A stretch of DNA of 64,000 nucleotides, from the NCBI RefSeq assembly GCF_031851795.1, contig NZ_CP134696.1, positions 3,864,501 to 3,928,500 on the forward strand, read 5' to 3'. The notes beneath the pieces were generated by a model. That model ran no database searches. It was not told where the DNA came from and saw nothing but the letters and a program-made list of their open reading frames with translations. Both the position numbers and the translations under genes were made by a program. Position 1 is the first letter of the stretch; each line of letters starts with the position of its first letter. Origin of the DNA: Pontibacter sp. G13 (lineage in GTDB: Bacteria; Bacteroidota; Bacteroidia; J057). Below, piece after piece: positions 35,269 through 44,212 of this stretch.

Positions 35269-36390
35269 TTAGGAGCGAAGGATTGAATGCGTTCGAAGTG
35301 ATAAGGCTGTGAGCACCATTTTGGCTTGGGCATTGCCTGAAATTTTTCTCAAGCTGGATTCCATTTCTGCCGTGATACGGTCCACTTTATCCAAATCAAC
35401 GTAAGTCGCAAACTTCTCTTGGAAGGCTCGCTCCTCTCTGGTCACGAGGGCCAACTTCGTTGTCCCAAGGTGAAATAACAAGGAGTCGCGCATTTTTTTG
35501 ATGGAGATTTTCAAAAATAGTTTCTGGAACTCCTTACTCTCCTTGATGATCCGCTCTACTTGGGCTTGGATCTTCTGGAAATCACCCACAAATGCTGCAC
35601 GAAGCCATTCGGTGTATATTTCTCGAATCGCTGATTGGTGATCATTGAGGTATTCGGATGCATTACCGATGCTCCCTTCTGCAATCGAGGCAATTTCTTG
35701 TGCAGATACTGCCTCCATTCCTTTGTATTGAACGAGATAATGCTGCACTTCCATAGGACTCAATCTCCCCATCTGGATACGTTGGCAACGAGAATTGATG
35801 GTGGTGAGGAGCTTGCCCGGGTCACTGCAGGTCATCAAAATGAGGGTACGCTCAGGTGGTTCTTCCAAGAGTTTCAGAAACGCATTGGCACCTTCTACAT
35901 TGATGCGTTCAGCATTCCAAATGATCACGACCTTGTAGTTAGCCTCAAATGACTTGAGATAAATGCCCTTTTTGAGCTCCCGAATTTCGTGGACACTGAT
36001 GAATAGCTGTTTGTTGTCGCCTCCCAAATGCGCCTGCCAGCTTCCAAAGGGATAATAGGGATCTTGAAAAAAATGCTCCCGGAATCCATCGAAGAAGTCT
36101 GCTGTCAATTGGCGTTTTCCTCCTGTAGTTTTGGAGATGATCGGCAGGACATATTTGAAGTCAGGATGAACGCCCTTTTGGATTTTGAGGCAGCTAGGGC
36201 ACTTGCCGCAACTATCGGTTTCCGAAGGATTATGGCAATTGACATATTGGGCAATTGCATGTGCCATAGCCATCTGCCCAACTCCTTCTGGACCTGTCAA
36301 CAGCAATGCATGTGCAAGTCGGTCGTTGTGGATGGAATCGAGGATTTTTTGCTTGGCTTCAGCTTGGCCAATGATATCACTAAACTTCAA
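35269..36390 (-). CDS. holB: DNA polymerase III delta' subunit HolB
   Basis: The protein of 373 residues starts with TTG (an in-frame TGA lies two codons upstream, leaving no better start), giving MKFSDIIGQAEAKQKILDSI, the typical HolB N-terminus. The AAA+ domain shows LLLTGPEGVGQMAMAHAIAQ (P-loop), a zinc motif CGKCPSCLKI, WNAERINVEGANAFLKLLEEPP and the arginine-containing INSRCQRIQMG. It is part of the clamp-loader complex that places the sliding clamp on DNA. It starts a minus-strand run with the unknown membrane protein, ricT and gldH. The right-hand neighbour, a PfkB kinase, is divergent. Confidence 0.94.
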   Translation of the reverse strand: MKFSDIIGQAEAKQKILDSIHNDRLAHALLLTGPEGVGQMAMAHAIAQYVNCHNPSETDSCGKCPSCLKIQKGVHPDFKYVLPIISKTTGGKRQLTADFFDGFREHFFQDPYYPFGSWQAHLGGDNKQLFISVHEIRELKKGIYLKSFEANYKVVIIWNAERINVEGANAFLKLLEEPPERTLILMTCSDPGKLLTTINSRCQRIQMGRLSPMEVQHYLVQYKGMEAVSAQEIASIAEGSIGNASEYLNDHQSAIREIYTEWLRAAFVGDFQKIQAQVERIIKESKEFQKLFLKISIKKMRDSLLFHLGTTKLALVTREERAFQEKFATYVDLDKVDRITAEMESSLRKISGNAQAKMVLTALSLRTHSILRS

Positions 36391-36501
36391 TGCTCAAATT
36401 TTGGAGACCTAGGGTTCATAAAGGTAGCGTTTTTGGCGAAAGTGCCCCAACTTCGGAGTACCAACCTCTCCACTTATTTGGCTATTCCAAACTGAATTTC
36501 A

Positions 36502-37347
36502 ATGAAAGGACTATTCATCGGATTGACCACGATTGACCTGCAATATGTGTTGCCATCATTTCCAGCTACCAATTCGAAGCACAAGACTTCACAGATGCAA
36601 GTCGATATAGGTGGACCAGCAACGAATGCTGCAGCAACTTTTGCTTGTTTGGGAGGTGATTCCGAGGTCTGTACAATGGTCGGCGATCATGCATGGACCT
36701 TTTTCATACAACAAGAGTTTCGGCGGTATGCCCTTAGGCTTTGGGATTTGATCCCCAATGAATCCATTCTTCCGCCACTTGCTTCAGTGTGGACAACCGC
36801 AGATACGGGAGATCGGACTATTGTCGTCAATCAACTAGCTAGTCCTCAATGGTCTTCCTCCCAACTTGAAGAGCTGGATTGGACAGGAATCGAGATCGTG
36901 CTTGTGGATGGATTTCATCTGGAGGCGGCCATTCCGCTAGCCAAAATCGCTAGGCAAAGGGGAATTCCAGTCGTTTTTGATGGGGGAAGCTGGAAGCCTG
37001 GCTTGCCTGAGTTATTGCCTTGGGTCGATATGGCAATTTGCTCAGCAGATTTTAAGGTACCCGGATCAACCTCTGTATTCAATGGATTAAGGACATTTGG
37101 GATTCAGAGTATGGCCATTACTCAAGGATCAGGTCCTATTCTGCTGGAAATATTGGGGAAACAACATTCGATTCAGGTAGAAAAGGTTCCGGTCGTAGAC
37201 ACCTTAGGCGCAGGGGATGTGTTTCATGGAGCAGCCTGTATGGGGTGGTTGAAATTTGGGAACTGGCCCAAGGCTTTGAAATACGCATCGGTCATTGCAG
37301 GGAAATCCGTGCAATATGTGGGAGCCAAAACGTGGATACATGAATAG
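36502..37347 (+). CDS. PfkB family carbohydrate kinase
   Basis: The 281-residue protein matches the PfkB/ribokinase fold. Signature 1 is the N-terminal DIGGPATNAAATFACLGG, which binds the sugar. Signature 2 is VVDTLGAGDVFHGAACMG near residues 231-249, with the catalytic Asp in GAGD. Glycines of the ATP site are in between (ITQGSGPILLE). The closest relatives have diverse substrates (sugars, nucleosides), and the sequence does not tell which is used here. It is somewhat short for the family (about 300) and lacks a visible lid extension. It is divergent from holB and convergent with the Brp/Blh gene, whose stop codon begins 2 bases after its own. Confidence 0.88.
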   Translation: MKGLFIGLTTIDLQYVLPSFPATNSKHKTSQMQVDIGGPATNAAATFACLGGDSEVCTMVGDHAWTFFIQQEFRRYALRLWDLIPNESILPPLASVWTTADTGDRTIVVNQLASPQWSSSQLEELDWTGIEIVLVDGFHLEAAIPLAKIARQRGIPVVFDGGSWKPGLPELLPWVDMAICSADFKVPGSTSVFNGLRTFGIQSMAITQGSGPILLEILGKQHSIQVEKVPVVDTLGAGDVFHGAACMGWLKFGNWPKALKYASVIAGKSVQYVGAKTWIHE

Positions 37348-37348
37348 A

Positions 37349-38272
37349 TCAAAGGCTAGGTTTCGACGGATACAATTGACGATAAAACCCATCCATGATA
37401 ATGCTGTGCGGAAGGGTTAATATGGATAGCATGACCAAAACCATCAAGATTTCTGATACCTGTATCCAGCCCAGCAGAGAAATGGCTATGATCATGGTGA
37501 TCCCAAAAATACTGAACAGCGTGAAGGGGATCAGTAGTTTCACAAATCCCCAAAACGTCAGGGAAGGTTTTCGACTTCTAATAATCCCGTAATCCTCGCC
37601 CATGACCTTGGCCGAATGCCAAACCACGAAATAAACACAGAATCCAACCAGCAAGGGGAGTACCCAAAAACATATATGAATGAGGCAAAAAATGGCGATC
37701 TCGTAGCCCAGTCGAGGTTTACCAATATAGCCGCCCATGTACGCCATCACCAATCCTCCGAAAGCCACAATGGTACTCCCGCGCCAGATGCCATCAAACC
37801 ATTCGTAGTTGAGAACTACAGCCATTTGGCTGAGATCCGGGGATTGTAACAGGAGCTGCTCAATAGATTCAAAATGATAGAAGATCAACCCGGACAGAAT
37901 GCTTGTGCCCCAACTCCCAGCCATGATGACAAATACCCACTTGGGAATTTTGCTCAAATCTGAAAACTGAGATTGCCCAAAATGAAAGGCCGAAAGCAGC
38001 AAGAATATCGAGATGCTAAATGCCGGAAAACTGATCCAAGACAGTAAATAGAGGCCCACCAGACTCATGTATCCTACATAAAACCAAATCGGATGGACAG
38101 GATATTGGGCGCGAAACGATACGTGATCTACTGCTCCGTGCGGGATTCCCACAATGAGGATCAAGGCAAAAGCCCAGATGGTTTCTATATGAGGAGGAAT
38201 TGGCTGGAAAATGTGACCTGCAATGAGGACCACCAAAGTAATTCCCAAGAATAAAAAACGAGACTGACCCAT
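37349..38272 (-). CDS. Brp/Blh family beta-carotene 15,15'-dioxygenase
   Basis: The start at 38272 (MGQSRFLFLGITLVVLIAG) gives 307 residues; an upstream ATG at 38350 would add 26 residues that do not look conserved. The protein is an eight-helix membrane protein with the histidine motifs of the Brp/Blh family: GIPHGAVDH, SAFHFGQSQF, and YFVVWHSAKV, then TLPHSIIMDGFY. The family cleaves beta-carotene to retinal, the chromophore of rhodopsins. No rhodopsin or carotenoid gene is present in the window. Its stop is 2 bp from the PfkB stop, and the two are convergent. Confidence 0.9.
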   Translation of the reverse strand: MGQSRFLFLGITLVVLIAGHIFQPIPPHIETIWAFALILIVGIPHGAVDHVSFRAQYPVHPIWFYVGYMSLVGLYLLSWISFPAFSISIFLLLSAFHFGQSQFSDLSKIPKWVFVIMAGSWGTSILSGLIFYHFESIEQLLLQSPDLSQMAVVLNYEWFDGIWRGSTIVAFGGLVMAYMGGYIGKPRLGYEIAIFCLIHICFWVLPLLVGFCVYFVVWHSAKVMGEDYGIIRSRKPSLTFWGFVKLLIPFTLFSIFGITMIIAISLLGWIQVSEILMVLVMLSILTLPHSIIMDGFYRQLYPSKPSL

Positions 38273-38396
38273 TTTTTGGCACTTTAATGCGAGTAGGACA
38301 AGCTGAATTCCTAGTTCCCAACGGCAAGTGTAGATGCTGTATGAAACCAATCAATCAAAAGATCCTTTTATCGCCTAAAATATGTTGCCCAAACGG

Positions 38397-39941
38397 TCAT
38401 CCTGCCCAACTCTCCCGATCCAAACTACGGTATTGGATGGCTTCAGCCACATGATCCGGCTTAATCTCTTCGCTTCCTGCTAGATCCGCAATGGTTCTGG
38501 CGACTTTCAAAATTCGATCGAAAGCCCGTGCCGATAGATCGAGCTTCTTCATGGCAATTTTGAGGAGACTTTCGCCAAATTTGTCAATGACACATACCTT
38601 TCGCACCATCTGAGGAGGCATCATCGCATTGGAGTAAATTCCCGGATGGTCCTTGAATCTTTCCAACTGGATCTCTCGAGCTTTGATCACCCGTTGCTGA
38701 ATGTCGATACTCTTTTCTCCGTCTTCCTTTGCTGCCAATTCTTCGAAAGGTACAGGAGTCACCTCGATATGAAGGTCAATCCGATCCATCAGTGGACCAC
38801 TGATTTTGGATAAATACCGCTGAACTACCTGAGGCGCACAGACGCATTCCTTGTCTGGATGATTGAAATAGCCACATGGGCAGGGATTCATGCTTGCGAT
38901 CAACATGAAGCTGGCAGGATACTCCACCGTGAGCCTCGCTCTGGAAACCGTGATTCTGCGTTCTTCTAGCGGCTGGCGAAGTACTTCCAGAACTGATCGC
39001 TTGAACTCAGGCAGTTCATCGAGAAACAGCACGCCATTGTGAGCAAGGCTAATTTCGCCGGGCTGAGGATTTCCTCCTCCTCCCACCAAAGCAACATCCG
39101 AAGTGGTGTGGTGTGGAGACCGGAAAGGGCGATGGGCAACAAGCGATGACTCTTCCCCCAAAAGTCCAGTAACCGAATGGATTTTGGTAGTTTCTAGTGC
39201 TTCATGTAGCGTGAGCGGAGGGAGAATGGTGGACATTCGTTTGGCCAACATGGTCTTGCCTGAACCAGGCGGTCCTACCATGATGGCATTGTGTCCTCCT
39301 GCGGCAGCTACCTCCATGGCGCGTTTGACATTTTCCTGTCCCTTGACATCGGAGAAGTCGAAGGGAAAATCTGTTTGTGCGTGAAAGAAAATATCGCGGG
39401 TGTCCCGTACCAATGGCTTGATCTCAAACTGCCCATCCAAAAACTCCGCAGCCTCTCTAAGGTGAGCAACCGGAATCACTTCTAGCTCATTGACGATCGC
39501 TGCTTCAGACGCATTTTGCTTGGGGAGAATGAGTCCCTTGAATCCACGCTTTCGAGCTTCAATCGCAATGGGGAGGGCTCCTTTGATGGGCCGGAGAGAT
39601 CCATCCAAAGACAATTCTCCCATAATCAGGTACTCCGACAACAAATCTGGCCGAATCTCATGATCGGCAGCCAATAACCCCATCGCAACAGTCAAATCAT
39701 AAGATGCTCCTACTTTGAGAATATCTGCAGGTGCCATATTGACCGTTACAACCTTGCGCGGCAATTTGTAGCCGTTGTTGTTGAATGCGGTTCGGATTCG
39801 ATCCCTTCCTTCTCGAACTGCGTTGTCGGGGAGGCCTACGATATAGAAAGAGGGATTTCCGCCGAGGGCGACATTCACCTCGACCGTGATGATAGTGGCA
39901 TGGATGCCAGAGACGGCACTGCCAAACGCTTTAACGAGCAT
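38397..39941 (-). CDS. comM: YifB-family Mg-chelatase-like AAA+ ATPase (ComM)
   Basis: The 514-residue protein matches YifB/ComM along its length. N-terminal LonC-like part: VEVNVALGGNPSFYIVGLPDNAVREGRDRIR (given here as the recognised region 25-55), then PADILKVGASYDL. The AAA+ part has Walker A GPPGSGKTMLAKR, FRSPHHTTSDVALVGGG and FLDELPEFKR (Walker B). A cysteine-rich insertion follows (MNPCPCGYFNHPDKECVC). In Vibrio cholerae, ComM is a hexameric helicase that extends branch migration during natural transformation. Whether this organism is competent is unknown. A 455-bp gap with a hairpin separates its start from the next gene on the right. Confidence 0.94.
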   Translation of the reverse strand: MLVKAFGSAVSGIHATIITVEVNVALGGNPSFYIVGLPDNAVREGRDRIRTAFNNNGYKLPRKVVTVNMAPADILKVGASYDLTVAMGLLAADHEIRPDLLSEYLIMGELSLDGSLRPIKGALPIAIEARKRGFKGLILPKQNASEAAIVNELEVIPVAHLREAAEFLDGQFEIKPLVRDTRDIFFHAQTDFPFDFSDVKGQENVKRAMEVAAAGGHNAIMVGPPGSGKTMLAKRMSTILPPLTLHEALETTKIHSVTGLLGEESSLVAHRPFRSPHHTTSDVALVGGGGNPQPGEISLAHNGVLFLDELPEFKRSVLEVLRQPLEERRITVSRARLTVEYPASFMLIASMNPCPCGYFNHPDKECVCAPQVVQRYLSKISGPLMDRIDLHIEVTPVPFEELAAKEDGEKSIDIQQRVIKAREIQLERFKDHPGIYSNAMMPPQMVRKVCVIDKFGESLLKIAMKKLDLSARAFDRILKVARTIADLAGSEEIKPDHVAEAIQYRSLDRESWAG

Positions 39942-40031
39942 GTAACAAAGAAATATTGGAAGCGGCTACTTCGGGAAGGATGGGAAATTTACGCCAATTG
40001 GAATCAACTTCCAACTCTCTTGAGCTAGTGG

Positions 40032-40093
40032 CCCTAAAAGTAAGCCGGATATTCCTTTGCTGTATCAACAGGTGGAATATCCGGCTTTTAGGG
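40032..40093 (-). terminator. Long hairpin after the small membrane protein gene
   Basis: Arms 40032-40055 and 40074-40093 pair over about 20 bp with a 2-3 base bulge. The core AGCCGGATATTCC is perfectly matched. On the minus strand it lies 66-127 bases past the stop codon at 40159; a long T-run is missing, so it may terminate weakly or stabilise the mRNA. Confidence 0.55.
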
Positions 40094-40158
40094 GGTGGAT
40101 AGAAGGAATCCGAATACGATAAAATCAACGACTCAATCGCATCTAAGCCATTGGATGA

Positions 40159-40560
40159 TCAATTGCTCTTTAGGGCCTCGCCCAGCAGGTTTCCAGTCAT
40201 AGCAGAAAATCCTCCTACCAAGCCTGCAATCAAGGCTGAAACAAGCACAAGGAAAATCCCCGGTTCCATAGGGGCACCACCATCACCTAAAATAATGGCA
40301 GAAATTTTTCCGGCAAGTAGGCCTCCATTTCCGCTATTTTGGATAAATGCAAAAACCCCTACCAGCAGAAATAATGCGATAAGCCCCGCGAGGAATGCAA
40401 GCGCGGGCGGTTGCTTTTTCCCAAACATACGGCGCTTTTTGGCTTGAGAGAGCAGGAGTCCCACTACGAATGCCACCACTGCACTTGACCACCAAGGCAA
40501 GAACATCAAGGCTGGCCAAGACAATCCGGCTATCAATACGATTCTGAGGAAGAACTTCAT
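40159..40560 (-). CDS. Small integral membrane protein, unknown family
   Basis: With the start at 40560 (MKFFLRIVLIAGLSWPALMFLPW) the protein has 133 residues and four predicted membrane helices (about 1-22, 22-38, 52-72, 95-125). The ends are GGLVGG and GEALKSN, rich in Gly. I do not recognise a domain. The start codon overlaps the stop codon of the penicillin-acylase-like gene in an ATGA, so the two are probably translated together. That makes a role with the acylase, for example in its assembly, a possibility but nothing more. Confidence 0.6.
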   Translation of the reverse strand: MKFFLRIVLIAGLSWPALMFLPWWSSAVVAFVVGLLLSQAKKRRMFGKKQPPALAFLAGLIALFLLVGVFAFIQNSGNGGLLAGKISAIILGDGGAPMEPGIFLVLVSALIAGLVGGFSAMTGNLLGEALKSN

Positions 40561-43025
40561 TCTGTCTGAGCGTTTTTGATGATCAAATGCTGAATAGGAG
40601 TGTTTCTCGCGTCTTGAGGACCATCCATGAACCACAATTTGTAGTAGGAACCTTGAGCCCAATCACCCACGAATGCATCATATCCAGCATCTCCTGGATT
40701 GCCAGATTGTCCACCGGGGTAGATTCCGTATGCTTCCACTTCGTCTCCCAATGCGACGACCATACGCCAAGAAGGCCCATGACGCTTACCGGTGGCATTC
40801 AGGATGGCTGCATTTCCATCGGTCGGGATTCCCAACACACTGAACGGAGAAAGTACCCGTGTCAGGTGCAAGATATCTGTCTGCTTTTCCCCCTCCCAAG
40901 TCCAGTCAGCTGGATCGGGCTTGGCAGCCAACAAGTCATCCATAGCAGCATGGAAGGAGCGATTAATCAATTCCGTTCTGGATACCGATACGCTGTCGCC
41001 TGCCTTGCCGTAAAATTCAAATTGCTCCCGAGTCATCAGCAATCCGATAGTCGTATGGCGCTGTGGCCATCTCAGAGGAAGGTCAGACATGGCGATATCG
41101 TCATACCACATCATAGAATCCAGCGTGGTCCACCATTGCTCGAAGAGCGTGGGTTCTTTGGCAGCCTTCACATACATGAAGTCCTCCCAATTGGCAAGCA
41201 TGTCATAAGCCACTCGGCGGGTGCCTGTGATGGACGAAGTATCGAGTTTTTCCAACAGAATAGGAAGCAAATCAGCAGCGTAGACACTGTAATTGTCCAG
41301 CTGGTAATCCATCATGTCCTTGACGGTGAATGTATCCTTGGAGGCCAATAAGTCGTGGATTCGACGACCCCGGTATGGGCTGAATCGGCCATTGTAATAA
41401 TATGGGAATGCATCCGTAGTAGGCCGTTGATTGGCAGAACTGACGAATCCTTCAGCTGGGTTATGCACATGCGGAACTTGTTCTTGTGGGATGAATTCAT
41501 TCCACATGTGGTCTTTTCGACTGGCATCTAGAACGAATTTTCCTTGCTGTGGCCATTTGTTGACGTATTTCCCCTGTTGCCAGATCGCAATATCTCCAGC
41601 AGCACTAGCAAACACGAAATTCTGTGAAGGGCAGGAATAAGTCGTCAAAGCCTCCAGATAATCCGCATAGTTTTTGGAGCGGTTGAATGACAAGAAGGTC
41701 CGTAGCTCATTCGACGCCTCATGCGCCATCCAACGGATCGCCAGAGGAACTTCTTGTTCTCCAAATCGCTCATCGTACATGACTGGGCCTACATGTGTGT
41801 AGTAAACGGTGTCGATGAATGGTGCTTGGCCTTTTACCAAGAAGGTGTCGTACTGCACCTTGACTGGAATCCATTGTCCGTCGAATAGACATTCTTGCTT
41901 GGATTCATCTCTAAATTCTACTGCATAGAAGTCCAGTACATCTTGAGAACCATTGGTAGAGCCCCAAGCAATCGAATCATTGAATCCCAAGATGACGCCT
42001 GGGGATCCCGGGAAGGTGGCTCCATAGGAATTGGTTCCCGGTGCAGTCAATTGCATTTCGTACCAAATCGCCGGGAGATTCAAACCGAGGTGAGGATCAT
42101 TGGCAAGCATGGGCTTTCCGGTTGCGGATTTGGAACCAGAAACTGCCCAGTTGTTCGATCCCACGATTTCGCTGGATTTCTCGAAGGAAGTATAAGACTT
42201 CAGGAGAGAATCAGGATGGTAGGTTGCCGGAGTGGCTGGCTGCGGTTCTGCATCTCTTTTTCTCCAACGTGTATTGGCAGGGACGATAGGATCATTGTCG
42301 TACTCGGTATCTGGATAGAGCAAGGCCACTAGTTCTGGTCCCCAAAGGTGCAGGGCGTTGGTGTGTTCCAAGTCATAGGCTCCAGAGGCCAATGAGTTGG
42401 ACATATATTTGAGGAAAATGGCCGTTTTGAGCGGTGTCCAAGGTTCCGGCTTGTAATTCTGGAGCTTGTATTCAATGGGCAGATCTCTTTCAGAAAGGGA
42501 TTCGATGTATGCATTGATACCTGCGGAGTACGCCTCGGCAGCATTCATCGTCAACGGATCTGATTTCCAGAAATTGAGAGAGCGCTCAGCCCCGAAGATC
42601 ATTCCCTTTCTTCGGTTTTCGCGATCCATGTCCAAAATGACTCCGTCAGGACCCGAACCAAAGATTTCTGAAAGTCTTCCAGATGCTGCAAATACCTGAA
42701 ACTCCATTTGCCAGAGACGATCCTTGGCGTGGAGGTAGCCCTGCGTGAAGTACAGATCGTGGTCGTTTTGAGCGAATACATGAGGGACATGTCGATCATC
42801 GATCACTACCTGGACAGGCGCCTTCAGCTCGGGAAGATTGAGCTCAGCATCATCGGTAGGCAAGGTGGGGCTTGCCTGTTTCCAGAATCCGTGAAAAGGA
42901 GAGAAGAATTCCCCCAGAGAAAAAGGAACTCCCGGGAAGGATTCGCTTTTGGAGATAGGTCCAGCCAAGAGGTACAACAGGAACCCCGTGATGATGGCTG
43001 ACAGGATGAATTTTATCCAACGCAT
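40557..43025 (-). CDS. Penicillin acylase-like Ntn hydrolase
   Basis: The 822-residue precursor has an N-terminal hydrophobic anchor or signal (residues 5-22). The alpha-chain starts around residue 65 (VQVVIDDRHVPHVFAQNDHDLYF, a typical entry block). The autocleavage site and nucleophile are Ser290 in VGSNNWAVSG; the beta-chain is residues 290-822 and includes DPHLGLNLPAIWYEMQL, PGSPGVILGFNDSIAWGSTN and a late GQSGNPGDAGYDAFVGDWAQG. The family cuts amide bonds of beta-lactams, aculeacin or acyl-homoserine lactones; the substrate here cannot be told. It would act outside the cytoplasm. The next gene downstream starts within its stop codon. Confidence 0.92.
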   Translation of the reverse strand: MRWIKFILSAIITGFLLYLLAGPISKSESFPGVPFSLGEFFSPFHGFWKQASPTLPTDDAELNLPELKAPVQVVIDDRHVPHVFAQNDHDLYFTQGYLHAKDRLWQMEFQVFAASGRLSEIFGSGPDGVILDMDRENRRKGMIFGAERSLNFWKSDPLTMNAAEAYSAGINAYIESLSERDLPIEYKLQNYKPEPWTPLKTAIFLKYMSNSLASGAYDLEHTNALHLWGPELVALLYPDTEYDNDPIVPANTRWRKRDAEPQPATPATYHPDSLLKSYTSFEKSSEIVGSNNWAVSGSKSATGKPMLANDPHLGLNLPAIWYEMQLTAPGTNSYGATFPGSPGVILGFNDSIAWGSTNGSQDVLDFYAVEFRDESKQECLFDGQWIPVKVQYDTFLVKGQAPFIDTVYYTHVGPVMYDERFGEQEVPLAIRWMAHEASNELRTFLSFNRSKNYADYLEALTTYSCPSQNFVFASAAGDIAIWQQGKYVNKWPQQGKFVLDASRKDHMWNEFIPQEQVPHVHNPAEGFVSSANQRPTTDAFPYYYNGRFSPYRGRRIHDLLASKDTFTVKDMMDYQLDNYSVYAADLLPILLEKLDTSSITGTRRVAYDMLANWEDFMYVKAAKEPTLFEQWWTTLDSMMWYDDIAMSDLPLRWPQRHTTIGLLMTREQFEFYGKAGDSVSVSRTELINRSFHAAMDDLLAAKPDPADWTWEGEKQTDILHLTRVLSPFSVLGIPTDGNAAILNATGKRHGPSWRMVVALGDEVEAYGIYPGGQSGNPGDAGYDAFVGDWAQGSYYKLWFMDGPQDARNTPIQHLIIKNAQTE

Positions 43026-43188
43026 ATAGGGAAGGCGTTACAGCATTACTTGTTCCCGCTTCCCCTGATAGGAGATTTCTGGAATGATCGATGGAACCCA
43101 ATCGTCATGATTTGACAAATCCTGAAAGCAAGGTCCCTATCCTGAGAAAGGGGGTAAAGTAAAAATGCAATCCATCCGGCCCAAATGC

Positions 43189-43217
43189 AAAAATGCCCCC
43201 GCTCTCGGAGGCATTTT
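43189..43217 (-). terminator. Terminator of the A-type Fe-S carrier gene
   Basis: A stem of 11 bp with one mismatch (43190-43200 with 43207-43217, loop GCTCTC) is followed by TTTTTGC on the minus strand, 33 bases past the stop codon at 43250. Confidence 0.7.
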
Positions 43218-43249
43218 CCCGAAATCGGGATAATCTATGGCTGGAAATG

Positions 43250-43588
43250 TCAGACTGAAAAGCTTTCTCCGCAAGCACAAGTTCTGCTTGCATTGGGATT
43301 GCTGAAGTGGAATCCCTTGCCAGAAAGACCGCCCGTATAATCCAGCTCCGTGCCGACCAGATAGAGGAGGCTCTTCATATTGACGAAAATCTTGACGCCT
43401 TTGTCCTCAATCACCTGATCGCCCGGTTGCTCGGCATTGTCAAAGTCCAATTTATAGGTAAGACCTGAACAACCGCCGCCTTCCACGCTTACGCGGAGAC
43501 CATAGCTGTCGTCCAAGTTCTCCGATTCGCGGAGCTTGTGGATGTGCGCAAATGCTGCATCCGATACTTTGATCATGGAATCTTGCAT
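43250..43588 (-). CDS. A-type iron-sulfur carrier protein (IscA/ErpA family)
   Basis: The 112-residue protein has the family pattern: IKVSDAAFAHIHKL at the start, RVSVEGGGCSGLTYKL with the first conserved Cys, IFVNMKSLLYLVGTELDYT, and a C-terminal pair in ASRTCACGESFSV. The three cysteines bind Fe or a [2Fe-2S]/[4Fe-4S] cluster and pass it to apoproteins. Which subtype (IscA, SufA, ErpA) cannot be told by eye. The first ATG (43588) or the one at 43576 may be used; the promoter element lies 20 bases upstream of the first. It is followed by a terminator and is divergent from the HsdR-N gene. Confidence 0.92.
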   Translation of the reverse strand: MQDSMIKVSDAAFAHIHKLRESENLDDSYGLRVSVEGGGCSGLTYKLDFDNAEQPGDQVIEDKGVKIFVNMKSLLYLVGTELDYTGGLSGKGFHFSNPNASRTCACGESFSV

Positions 43589-43608
43589 GGTATTCAGCCT
43601 CTTTTCAA

Positions 43609-43616
43609 CAAAGATA
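43609..43616 (-). promoter_or_regulatory. Candidate -7 element of the Fe-S carrier gene
   Basis: The minus strand reads TATCTTTG, an exact TAnnTTTG match, 20 bases before the start at 43588. A TTTA sits 17 bases further up. Confidence 0.5.
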
Positions 43617-43769
43617 ACGAGAATTTTGCGGTCTAAATGCCAAATTAAGCCAACCGCTAAACATGAATCGGTGTACGAATCCTTCCTCTACAAGTTAATG
43701 CCTTTCCCGGAATGCGCGAAATATGCGTGGCTATTCCCAGAATTGGCCGCTTGTGTCCATATTTGCAGG

Positions 43770-44210
43770 ATGATGGAAGAGTTGATTTTCCCAGCATATC
43801 CGCTCCATACGCATGAAGAAGATGGACAAACCTACATTTGGGACATCATTCGCAAAAAATGGATGGTGCTCCAACCAGAGGAATGGGTACGCCAGCATCT
43901 GGTGCACTTTCTCATCCTCGATCGGCAGGTTTCCAAAAATCGAATTAGCGTCGAAAAGGAAATTCGGTATCTGAAGCAGCGCAAACGATTTGACGTAGTG
44001 GTGTACGATGCCTACGGAAAGCCCTTCATCCTATGCGAATGCAAGGCGCCGGAAGTACCCATCAAGCAGGCGGCATTTCATCAGGTCGCTCGCTACAATC
44101 AGCAAATTCAAGCCCCTCATTTGCTGCTGACCAACGGCAAAGTCTTCTATTTCTTCTCTCTGGCAGAGGATGGCTCTTACGCTCTCCAGGAAAATGCTTG
44201 GTACGAATAG
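43770..44210 (+). CDS. Solitary HsdR N-terminal-domain protein
   Basis: Start at the tandem ATGs at 43770/43773 (MMEELIFPAYPLHTHEEDGQ); the frame is open further upstream to 43536 but that stretch overlaps the divergent gene's 5' region and is not family-like. The 146-residue protein matches the type I restriction HsdR N-terminal domain with the nuclease core RFDVVVYDAYGKPFILCECK (Asp and the ECK of a PD-(D/E)XK site) and VARYNQQIQAPHLLLTNG. It has no helicase or translocase part and no HsdS or HsdM neighbour, so it is not a complete restriction system. Solitary proteins of this kind are common in Bacteroidota; the function is unknown. It converges on sbcC, 2 bp apart. Confidence 0.87.
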   Translation: MMEELIFPAYPLHTHEEDGQTYIWDIIRKKWMVLQPEEWVRQHLVHFLILDRQVSKNRISVEKEIRYLKQRKRFDVVVYDAYGKPFILCECKAPEVPIKQAAFHQVARYNQQIQAPHLLLTNGKVFYFFSLAEDGSYALQENAWYE

Positions 44211-44212
44211 GG

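Noticed and set aside
43536-44210. A complete type I restriction system around the HsdR-N gene
   Set aside because: No HsdM, HsdS or helicase motor is nearby; only the nuclease domain is present.
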